Assembly (NCBI GenBank): GCA_000442015.1
Contig: KE560662.1
Coordinates: 1-47,849, forward strand
Reading direction: 5' to 3'
From: Rozella allomycis CSF55
Lineage: Eukaryota > Rozellomycota
DNA length: 47,849 nt
In this document: positions 39,398-47,849 of the stretch, piece after piece
Layout of the letters: the number at the start of each line of letters is the position of its first letter
How positions within the stretch are numbered: position 1 is the first letter of the stretch
Position numbers and translations under genes: made by a program
The notes under the pieces: model-generated
Databases searched by the model: none
Seen by the model: the letters and a program-made list of their open reading frames with translations, nothing else
Told to the model about the DNA's origin: nothing

Positions 39398-42283
39398 TTA
39401 GTTTATTATGTTTTCAATTGTGGCGACAGTTAATGCGAAATCTTCAGCGACCTTCAAAATATGTTTGCTTGAGATCTATAATAACAAAAATATGATTGTA
39501 CTATTTTTTCGGAGCACGCAAGAATTCCGAGAAAATGGTTGCTCTTTGCAAATCTTAATGCATTTTCGATTGAGCAGCATCGTCGGTCTTGTCGGCATAA
39601 TAAACCCCCATAGGTAGCGAAAAGAACAGGAAAGTGGGGTTGTTTTAAATTCAAAAACACGCACATGTCTGGATTAAATGAGCTTAACAATATAGTAGGA
39701 CTTCCTGGAATGTTGTAAATGCACTCCAACAACTTATCAGCTAGGGAGTTCTGAATAAACTAAAAAGGCCTATTTACCATATTAGGATAGCATGAATAAC
39801 CCTTGTTGTATTCTCTACTGACTTTAATGACAAAATTGATTTTGATATTTTCAGGAATAGCCTAGGTACAAATTAGCGTTGAAACTTACCTTTAAAAATT
39901 CTTCCAGTTTAATGAAATGCTCTCCAGATGACAATAGCTTAAAAATATCAGATTGATCATTAATTTTATCGATTTTAGTTTGCGTAACGGTTTTTTCAAC
40001 TTCAGAAGAGGAAGCATATGACAATTTCTTTGTTTTTCCGTCTTCTGAGATGTGGATCCAAGGCTCAGCATCCTTTGTGAATGATACAGGGATTGAAATT
40101 AACTTTGATCCTTCAAGAGATGTTTCAGTGACAAAAGAGTGAGAAGAATCATCAATAGGCGTATGTGACTTCCAGTAAGAAGCAATTCTAGAAGAATTTT
40201 CGGGATTCACGGTCAAGGGACAAACAACGATTGCGTGATAGTTAATAACGCCCAAGAGTTGAAGTCGTGGATCATACAATGGACAGGAATCAAAAACTGA
40301 ACTAAAATTTTCAGGCACTAGAAATGACCCCCTAGCCAAAATTTTAGTCCCAAACATTGAATACAAATCGAATTGAATAAAGATTGATTTTAAACTTTTC
40401 ACCCTGAATGAAAATACTTGACTCTCATCCTTCAAAGGCAAAATGCAGTTGTAAGAGAAATTTGATTGAGAAGAAATGGAAATACAAAGTTTTAAAGAGG
40501 ACCATTCATTCTCTTGTAGTAATTCTAAACCAGTTGACCTAAGAGCTGCATTAAAGTTTCCTAAAGATACTGAAACCTGATACTCATCTTGAAGACACTG
40601 ATGGCCATATATTCTTGGCGAAATCATTGGCGGTGGCAAAAGTAAGTCTGGAACTTCAATGTTGCCCATTTTATCCATAACAGGCGAATTCTCTACCAAA
40701 GATTTACTAGAAAAGATTGTATAGAAAGGAAATTTTGATGGTTCAAACTCTTCTAATTTAATTCTATTTGAATCCAATAATTCAGCAATAGTCAAATGAC
40801 CCTTGAAAAGAGCATGGGTAAAACAATCCCATCCATTTTCATCCTTTATATTTACTTGACAATTATTTTCAACAAGATATTTAACACAATCATAATGTCC
40901 TTCACTTACAGCATGGAAAAGTGGAGTCCAACTATGATACTTATCAACCACATCAATTGGATGTCCGTAATCGATTAAAAGTTTGCAGATTTCAACGTGA
41001 CCTTCTCTGGAGGCGATATGCAAAGGGAAAAATCCAATGTCATCGGCGGTTATAGTAGGATTAGTCTTCAATATTTCTTGTACGATTTCGGTGTGTCCAT
41101 TTTCGCATGCAATGTCAAGAGGGCGATGGGTACCACAAAGCTTTGACAATTCATCACAAACACAGTGGCAGCTCATGAATGGTTTAGTGGAATCAAGATT
41201 ACCGTTCACCACACAATAAATGAAAGGTGTATTTCCATCATGATCCACATGAGTTAAAGGGACATTATTTGATATCAATATTTTAATTCCATCAACAAAC
41301 GATGCTATGCAAGCATAATGCAAAGGTTGCCTGCCGTAGAAATCTGGGGTGTCAAGGGGAATCTCATGACTTAAACACAAATTTAAATAATCGACACTTT
41401 TTAGAATACAAGCTTCATGAACCACACTTCTTCCGTTGATGTCATCAGTAGCCCCTTTTAAAAGCTTCGAGTAAAATGTAAAAATTAATTCAGAACATTT
41501 TCTTGATTCTTTTGAAAAGGAAAAATTCAAAAGAGAAATGATTAAGTGGACATCAGATGATATTTGACTAAAAACAGATAATTGCTTCTCTAAAGACAAA
41601 TAATCATTGGCACAGATAGACGCTTCCAAGTTTGAATAAGCATTTTCAACCAAGTCTGCGTGATCATATTGAATTGAAATAGGATTATTCTTATTTAAAG
41701 ATGCCATCATTGAATCTATTTCGAGTGAATACGTTGTGGCAGTATCAGATAAAGAAATCATCGTCTTTTGATTAAAAAATGGCTGGAGGCTATATTGCGT
41801 AGAAAGAAACAACTCTTTGGTATTGTTTCGCGTTTGTTTATCATATTTTTTCAATATCTTTCTAAACCCTGTCGCATTAATTTCCACATAACGCTAGTAA
41901 TGATGACTACAGGAAAATTACTTGTAATTTAGATAAATCTTTTTGATATTGAATAAATGCTTGCTTCAAGATTGTAATTGAAGATTTGCTACTCGTTATC
42001 AGATTTCGTTGCACGACTTTTGTTTTCTCTATTAGAGTAGCTAAACGAACCTTAAATTCAGATTCTTTTGTTAAATAAAATGCAGATACTTTTTCTAATT
42101 CTTTTTCTACTCTTGAAAAGAATAAAACTTTCATATCTTCATGAGCTACCATATTTTCACATATAAAATCTTACCCTGCCGACCACGTACTGATTTGATA
42201 ATTTTCTTCAATACTTTATACGACATGTAATATGGAAGCCATCCTGCTTCTGTATTTTGCTGAATGTTTTTGCCAAACTTCAT
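39398..42283 (-). CDS. PHO81: PHO81-like SPX-ankyrin-GDPD phosphate regulator
   Basis: Six exons (42283-42175, 42145-41922, 41893-39890, 39861-39778, 39750-39502, 39475-39398; introns 29, 28, 28, 27, 26 nt) give 915 residues. The SPX domain is split over three exons: MKFGKNIQQNTEAGWLPYYM, FFSRVEKELEKVSAFYLTKE and INATGFRKILKKYDKQT. It senses inositol pyrophosphates. Ankyrin repeats follow at about 260-480 (GRSVVHEACILKSVDYL, GFFPLHIASREGHVEICKLL, SWTPLFHAVSEGHYDCVKYL). After PRIYGHQCLQDEYQVSVSLG, a degenerate GDPD-like C-terminal part includes LLSSFNPDMCVFLNLKQ and SIENALRFAKSNHFLGI. Fungal Pho81 inhibits a cyclin-CDK in phosphate signalling. It ends soon after the last GDPD block, so the domain looks short and non-catalytic. 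Confidence 0.92.
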
Positions 42284-42474
42284 GGAGGCTCAAAAGTGAA
42301 ATTTCAAATTTCCTCAAAAAATTAGAGCCCCAATATTACAACAATCAAATGTAGATTCAACTTGGTCTCACGACCTTTTATTTTAATATTGTAATCAAAT
42401 AATAGATCTTTTATTTAAGTGCCGTGTTACCAAAGTGAAGTTTCATAAATAATAGAGTAATGTGTGAATTGTAT

Positions 42475-44776
42475 TTATAAATATAATGATGCCCTATGAG
42501 TGAACGGTCCGTAAAGCTTATTAAGGGACTGCCTATTTAAAACAAAAACTGAATTGATTCCTTTCTCAGAGAGTTTTTCACTAAGATTCCCAGAAATATT
42601 ACCGTATGCGGTATATATAAACACGACCTTATGCGGTACGTCGTGCTTGTCAAAGTCTTCAATGGTATACATAAATTTACGCCCAATGGTATCCCACCCA
42701 ACTGACGTCGACGAGGTTTCTTGGGAGTAGCGCATTACCCAGCATAAAGCGATCTTTTCACCTGAACTTGAAACTGTAAAGTGAACTGAGTCAAAGCCAC
42801 GATTGTTGCCGCCAATATGGTATATATCAGAAGAATTGTCCTTCTTAGAGCAGTGATGGTTGAAAGCTTCCCTTAAATTACGCGCTTTCACCATTCTGCC
42901 GGTAAAATTCTTGAATGTCAAACCTTGAATGTCCTTGGAACAATGAATGGCGTTTGGATATATTTCAGGAAGAGAATAATAGTAGTTTTGGCGAAAATAT
43001 CGGTGAAAACACTCCCAATAACCTTTCTTTAGATTATGGATTATTTACTGTGGAATTCTTCAAATTTTAAACCATCAGAGGAAGCATCAGTCTCCATCCA
43101 AGGAATCAAAACATTTGCCAACTCTGGAACTAGTCTCCCATACCCATAAACAAATATTGAAGGGAATTTAAGCTTCATCGTGGATGCCCCAGATGGTGAA
43201 ACAGTGTAAGCCCCAGCAGCAATGAGATCTGAAACTTTTGTCTTGTCGAAAACAATCATTTTTTCCGACACTTCTGATCGCATTACAATAGGTCTAAGAA
43301 CATCAATTATCATATCATTTGCTATGTCCACCACTAAGCCTCTTTCCTCAATTGCTGCCCCCAATTGTTTAAAAATTGGTAAATAATCATTGTCAGAAAA
43401 TGTTTCCTAAAACTAATTCGGAAAAAAGATTACTTTCATGTTTCTGTGTAAAATTTGATCCAAACATTCAAGTGCCCGTGGATGACCACCGCAAGCAGCG
43501 ACTAGCTTTTGGACAACCTTGTTGTTTAAATACTTTGTATGGACCCTTCCTTCAATATTCTTCAAGAATGATAATTTTATGTACTATATAAGATTTGGTA
43601 TTGTTTTACTTTAGTTGGTCTTCCAGATTTCGCTACAAAAGATTTCAGTGGAGATGAATCGAGTGAGGATACAATAGCCATGTTATTACTTTTATTCAAA
43701 AAGTGCTTGGCAATTAAGCTTAGTATCTTAATGGATTTTTCTTCTGCCTTTCATTAACACAACAAAATCGATATTACTTTGTTAACTTCATCAAGCAAAA
43801 GAAACAAATTGTTTCTTCCTGAATGCTGCATAATTAAATTTAACACATTTGTCAGATAATCATCTGGTACGTTAAATTGTTTCATTGTCGTCTGGAATGA
43901 ATCATAAGGGAGCTTTTTTGGGTCGACAAAATATCTTATGATATTAATTACATCATATTACGAATAAAGAATCCGCTGGGCCAACGCCTCTTCTGGATTT
44001 TCATCTTCAAAAGCGGTATCCCCATTGAATGAAATCGGCAGATAAACATAACTTTCTAGAAAGTTTAGAAATTTTCGATATGCGGGGTTTCGCTTGTAAT
44101 CTGAAAACCCCATTTCCAGCATAATATCATCCAAATCGCTAGTAGGGCGTTGAGCATACTCTGTTAAACCACCCTGTGATATATGGGACAAGAATAAAGT
44201 CTTTCCCATACCTAATTTAAGTCTAGTGAAATATTTACCCGGAGTGGAATACACCGCAAAAATGTGATTTTTATGACGAATATCATCATTTTCACTTACA
44301 TATCTATGTAATTATTTTATCTATGGAATACCTCTGGAACATTAGAGCTAGTGTTGTAGCCATAGCCTTTTCCCTATCAACTATTCGATAAGGCTTGTTA
44401 ACTCTGGAATACAAAAACTTTGAAGAGAGACATTCTTCTTTGGATTGAAGAAAACCTTTCAAAAATTGTTCAAATTCTCCAAATTCACCTCCCTTTAAAG
44501 ATTGTTTGTATATATTCGACTAATGCTAGGAAGATATACAGTCTACCAGATGTCTAACGACGTGTGGCTCCCCGAGATCTTGAATCTTTGCTTCCTCGGT
44601 TATATTATCCCTGAGCTTATAGTACAATGCGGTTATTTCATTTCTTGGAAGAGTATCCAAGTAAGATTTTGCAAAAGGCGCTACAGTTAAGGTATTACAG
44701 GCAATTTACCTAATCGCAACAAGAAATCTCTAGCTTTAAATACTTCGCTACTAATCAAGCGTTTAAAAAGTAGCAT
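42475..44776 (-). CDS. Crinkler-like P-loop NTPase with C-terminal CR-type domain
   Basis: Ten exons (44776-44710, 44680-44547, 44519-44332, 44303-44239, 44211-43962, 43934-43778, 43747-43610, 43583-43434, 43406-43049, 43022-42475), introns 26-30 nt, give 684 residues. The NTPase has Walker A TPG-MGKTLFL (split by an intron) near residue 150, Walker B LFLLLDEVNK near 280, and GGHPRALECL near 385. The C-terminal 180 residues (FHSYWECFHRYF, GFDSVHFTVSSSGEKIALCW) resemble the CR/Crinkler effector C-terminal region, which is related to restriction-endonuclease folds. The usual catalytic D...ExK pattern is not clear. No signal peptide or LFLAK-type header is seen. The start may instead be 44789 with an extra 28-nt intron. 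Crinkler-type proteins act in host nuclei or in self/non-self conflict; the role here is unknown. Confidence 0.75.
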
Positions 44777-44869
44777 ACGCCACAATCATGTCATTGGCCT
44801 TTTGTAAACAGAAACTAAGTAAAGTCCCCCTTACCGTCAATTATGGAAGATCTGATGAATTGATGATGT

Positions 44870-44895
44870 ACTTAATTCAAGCAGATGAATTAAGT
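44870..44895. repeat. 9-bp inverted repeat upstream of the Crinkler-like gene
   Basis: ACTTAATTC (44870-44878) and GAATTAAGT (44887-44895) are exact inverted copies with an 8-nt loop. They lie about 95 bp upstream of the predicted start on the minus strand, in the 270-bp gap before the hydrolase stop. Confidence 0.6.
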
Positions 44896-45060
44896 TCAAA
44901 ATATAATCGTGTCTGAATGAAACTGTCAAAGACTCAAACTGTCTCAACTGTCTCACTAGCGACAAATTTTTCTTAATTTAATGAGTGTAAGATATAAAAT
45001 ATTGATAATATAATAAGAATAAAGCAAAAGATATCAAAATTATGCTAAGATTTAACTTTA

Positions 45061-46245
45061 TTATGATGATGGTAAAATAGGAATGCGCCTGATAAATTCT
45101 TTAATTCTCGTTAAAACTTCAGCTGGCTTTTCATATGGCAAAAAGTGCGAACCATCCATTACCACAAGATGAGCATCTTTGAGAACATTTACTTTCAAAT
45201 CCAATCCATCATGGAGAGGTGCTAAAATGTCTTTGGTTGCCAATACTAGACAAATAGAAATGCCTCGTTGGGAGAGATCAGAATACAAATCTGTTCTGTC
45301 AACATACATCTCCACATTGTTAAGCACATCAATAACCATTTTCAAGTACTCATTTTTGTTCGGTTTGGCAGTCACTGCTAAAGTGCTTAATTGGGTTTTA
45401 ATTAAGTCAATGCTATCATTAATTTCATCGACTTTGCTCATAATGAAATCCTTTCTGGGTACAAGAGGTATTTTAGCCAGCAAATTGTTGATTCCCGTTA
45501 AAGAAGAATCTGGTAACATGCACAAAACATTGTAGAGCTGTTCTAAGAACATTGCAGAGGTGTTTACAACAGCTTTTTGAATTAAAGAATGTGTTCCAGC
45601 TCTATGTAAAGCACGACAAATCAAATAATCATATCTATTTAGTTCAAATGGTAAAAATTACTTTTTAGGGATATCTCTGACACTAATAGCTCGATGTGGA
45701 AGGCCTCCAGGAGTTAACAACACTAACCCTGATACAAGAGTAGGATGAACTTTTGCAAATTCAGCAGCTATTACGGCACCCATAGAATGCCCTACTAGGA
45801 CCAGATTGTGGATATTATATCTTCCGTTAAAAACAATATCTAAAACATCCAATATTTGTTCACTATAGATATTAACATTGTACTCCAAGCCAGGAGGAAG
45901 AAAAGATGAATTTCCATGTCCGTAAAGATCGATAGAGAGGAAGCTAAACTCCTTTTCGTCTTGCTTTCTATATTGTTCGTACAATGGTCTAAAAACTTCG
46001 TGAGAAGATATAAATCCATGCAAAAACACAACCAAACTTGAATTTTCCGTAGTTGCCCTACTGAATACATAATAGGTCATCCCCTCAGTGGTCGAGATGT
46101 AATGACCCTCTTCGTTAGATGTTAATTCCCAGATTGGAGGCAAAGTGTTAGAAGTAGAACTCTCTTCAAGTGAAGACACATGGTTCATGGCCAAAGTTAG
46201 GTAATGATAGAATATAAAGGTTGTTATTGCCCTCAAAAGTTTCAT
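45061..46245 (-). CDS. Secreted or membrane alpha/beta hydrolase
   Basis: Two exons (46245-45662, 45634-45061; 27-nt intron) give 385 residues. An N-terminal hydrophobic segment (LLRAITTFIFYHYLTLAM) looks like a signal peptide or anchor. The alpha/beta hydrolase fold is complete: oxyanion region VVFLHGFISSHEVF, LSIDLYGHGNSS, nucleophile elbow LVLVGHSMGAVIA, acid loop CLVLATKDILAPLHDG and catalytic His in MDGSHFLPYEKPAEVL. Substrate cannot be told; the family includes lipases, esterases and epoxide hydrolases. The start at 46245 is the only ATG upstream of the fold in frame; the longer frame begins with TTG. Confidence 0.88.
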
Positions 46246-46431
46246 GTCACAAATATGATCGATCGTCCAGGGTAATGAGTGGCAACATCGTGTTGTCACT
46301 TGACTCCTAATTATGGAATCCGAATAAGGCAAATACTATTTCGACTTTAGGCTTATCCGGGAAATCGTGAAATTTCAGAGATCTAACAAATGCAAAGATA
46401 TAAAATTAGAACACTACCCCTTTGTTTCAAA

Positions 46432-47730
46432 ATGTTAGTGTTTCGAAAAGTACTTTGGATAATATCTTTTTTAAGTCTCGGGGAATATATTAAAGGGAGT
46501 GCAACAGGATCACCTTACTGCACTGTAACTGAAAAAGAAATGTCAGGAATGGGAGGCTCAAACTCTGATCTAGGCTTTAACATAGCATTGGATAATCAAA
46601 AAGCATCCAATGGGAAGTATTCCGTATCTATTACTGGAAATTCATCCTTCCAGGGAGTCTTAGTGTGGGCAACTGGCAATGCCAAACTGTCTATGCCCAG
46701 TGGAAATTTTAAAACGGTTACGGCGAAATGCCCGTCTGGTACAAGTGCTTTTACGCATTCCAATTCTAGTCCAAAGAAGTCTCCATTAAAGTTTACGGTT
46801 CAAGTACCAGATGGTGCCAATGGGGTTGAGCTACACGCAGTAGTGGCAAAATCACAAACTGAGTGGCAGATTTTGAAACTTTTGACGATAAATTCACCCA
46901 GCGAAAATACAACTTCCGCTCCAAAATCCGGTNCACCCAGCGAAAATACAACTTCCGCTCCAAAATCCGGTGGAAGTACATCTCCAACATTGCAACCACC
47001 TGCGCCTATAGAAAAAAACTATAATCTCAGCAACAGTGATACAAACAGCTCAAAGATTGAAGCACAAACAACTGACGTACCGCAAGATACATCACATGCT
47101 ATAGCGAATGGATCTCAACCTTCGTTGCCGTCAGCATATAAGGCGAAAAGTGTTGATTTTGCCACATCAGCAGCACCAAAAGCCGAAATTGAAGCGGGTT
47201 CGGATAATGATATGCCAACACCTATCGAAAGTCCAGGAGTTAAATCACATCTTGGTGGTGCCAACAGTGAAATACAGCCAAACACAAAAGCGGAAGCACC
47301 TTCAGCAGATACAAACGTGGACGCTCCTCCAGCAAATGATAATGTGTCAGCGGATACAAACGTGGAAGCGCCTTCAGCAGATAATCCGATTACAATGGAT
47401 GATCTTGGAGCCTCTGCTGAACCTTCGAATATCTCTCAGACATCAAGTCCAAAACGAAAGAGTGTAGATGATGCGTCAGCAAATGCTGAAGCTACAAAAG
47501 CTGACACGTCGCCCGAGACACCTTCAACGGATTCGTCCCCAACCATTGATTCACAAGAAAATACAAAATCGAGTGACAACGCTTCCTCTTCAGGTAACGA
47601 AGATAAACATACATCATCTGGCTCTGAGACTGACCAGTCATTTAAGCCTGAATCATTGGATTCAGACAAACTAGTTGACTTTATCATGAATATTTTGCGC
47701 ACAATATTCATTAAAGGAGGAGCCAGTTAA
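46432..47730 (+). CDS. Reeler-domain secreted protein with mucin-like repeats
   Basis: Single exon. From ATG 46432 about 432 residues; an upstream in-frame ATG at 46390 would add 14. The 46432 start gives a better signal peptide (KVLWIISFLSLGEYIKG). A Reeler-like domain follows at about 25-150: SPYCTVTEKEMSG, YSVSITGNSSFQGVLVWATG, FKTVTAKCPSGTSAFTHSNS, ELHAVVAKSQTEWQIL. These domains are found in extracellular adhesion or immune-type proteins. The remaining 280 residues are Ser/Thr/Pro/Asp/Asn-rich, with short imperfect repeats (APSADTNVDAPPANDNVSAD), as in heavily glycosylated surface proteins. The end has a short hydrophobic helix (VDFIMNILRTIFIK). A TAAATAAAG stop context may provide the poly(A) signal. 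Confidence 0.82.
   Translation: MLVFRKVLWIISFLSLGEYIKGSATGSPYCTVTEKEMSGMGGSNSDLGFNIALDNQKASNGKYSVSITGNSSFQGVLVWATGNAKLSMPSGNFKTVTAKCPSGTSAFTHSNSSPKKSPLKFTVQVPDGANGVELHAVVAKSQTEWQILKLLTINSPSENTTSAPKSGXPSENTTSAPKSGGSTSPTLQPPAPIEKNYNLSNSDTNSSKIEAQTTDVPQDTSHAIANGSQPSLPSAYKAKSVDFATSAAPKAEIEAGSDNDMPTPIESPGVKSHLGGANSEIQPNTKAEAPSADTNVDAPPANDNVSADTNVEAPSADNPITMDDLGASAEPSNISQTSSPKRKSVDDASANAEATKADTSPETPSTDSSPTIDSQENTKSSDNASSSGNEDKHTSSGSETDQSFKPESLDSDKLVDFIMNILRTIFIKGGAS
46895..46971. repeat. 39-bp exact direct repeat with N at 46933
   Basis: 38 identical bases at 46895-46932 and 46934-46971 separated by N. Unlike the other joins, the unit with N is 39 nt and in frame, coding the 13-residue unit SPSENTTSAPKSG twice if N is T. 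It may be a contig overlap or a collapsed coding minisatellite. Confidence 0.85.
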
Positions 47731-47849
47731 ATAAAGTCAATTTATGTACATATAACATAAAAATTCATCCTAATTTATTATAAATTAGTATTCGTCATTA
47801 AAGTAGGAAATTGATTTCATATTCTTCATTGGAACAAAAGGAAGGCAAA

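Noticed and set aside
1-47849. Bacterial or organellar origin of the scaffold
   Set aside because: Spliced eukaryotic nuclear genes cover the entire window; no CRISPR, operon or insertion-sequence signature.

Overview
The window looks like a draft scaffold from a very compact, AT-rich eukaryotic nuclear genome of a zoosporic, early-diverging fungus. It fits the Cryptomycota (Rozella-like) best, but that name is an inference. Fungal signs are a Kre9/Knh-type GPI protein, PHO81, a UGO1-like carrier, SIN3, Elongator and IRE1. Flagellum-type genes sit beside them (B9D2, a possible CCDC191 relative, a protein with an RIIa-like tail), together with a Polycomb EZH2 and a Crinkler-like P-loop protein. 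I resolve 33 protein genes in 47.8 kb, about one per 1.45 kb. No rRNA, tRNA, transposon or CRISPR array was recognised.

Almost every gene is interrupted by very short spliceosomal introns. I infer about 105; nearly all are 24-31 nt, start GTA and end AG. Open reading frames therefore look broken until these are removed. Exon coordinates come from restoring family alignments and reading frame by eye. Each multi-exon model given here closes in frame to a whole number of codons, except EZH2, which has a sequence gap.

Layout: 1-9 kb holds CDC123, a Ran-binding protein, proteasome chaperone PSMG2, acetyl-CoA synthetase, the 46-residue STMP1 microprotein, a ciliary-type protein, RSL1D1, DRAP1 and a PPR-like mitochondrial protein. 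9-19 kb (minus strand) holds a monoamine oxidase, an unrecognised tail-anchored protein, TANGO2, IRE1, a BAR-SH3 protein, OXLD1 and a UGO1/SLC25A46-like carrier. 19-30 kb holds a bZIP factor, TCP1 (CCT1), EZH2, B9D2, ELP4, SIN3 and thioredoxin. 31-37 kb holds a mitochondrial coiled-coil protein, a TALE homeodomain factor, a Knh-like GPI protein, GMPPA and XPC/RAD4. 37-47.8 kb holds a CCDC191-like coiled-coil protein, PHO81, the Crinkler-like gene, a secreted alpha/beta hydrolase and a Reeler-domain surface protein.

Neighbours do not form functional operons. Grouping is by strand with minimal spacing: divergent start codons 16 bp apart (PSMG2/ACS), and convergent stop codons 5 bp (EZH2/B9D2) and 6 bp (XPC/CCDC191-like) apart. 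Eight single N characters mark contig joins. Five are flanked by slightly diverged direct copies, and removing one copy restores the reading frame each time. The differences are mostly synonymous, so they look like two haplotypes rather than sequencing errors.

The most unusual items are two back-to-back 30-nt introns with no exon between them in TCP1, a pair of near-identical introns within IRE1, and a many-intron Crinkler-like gene.
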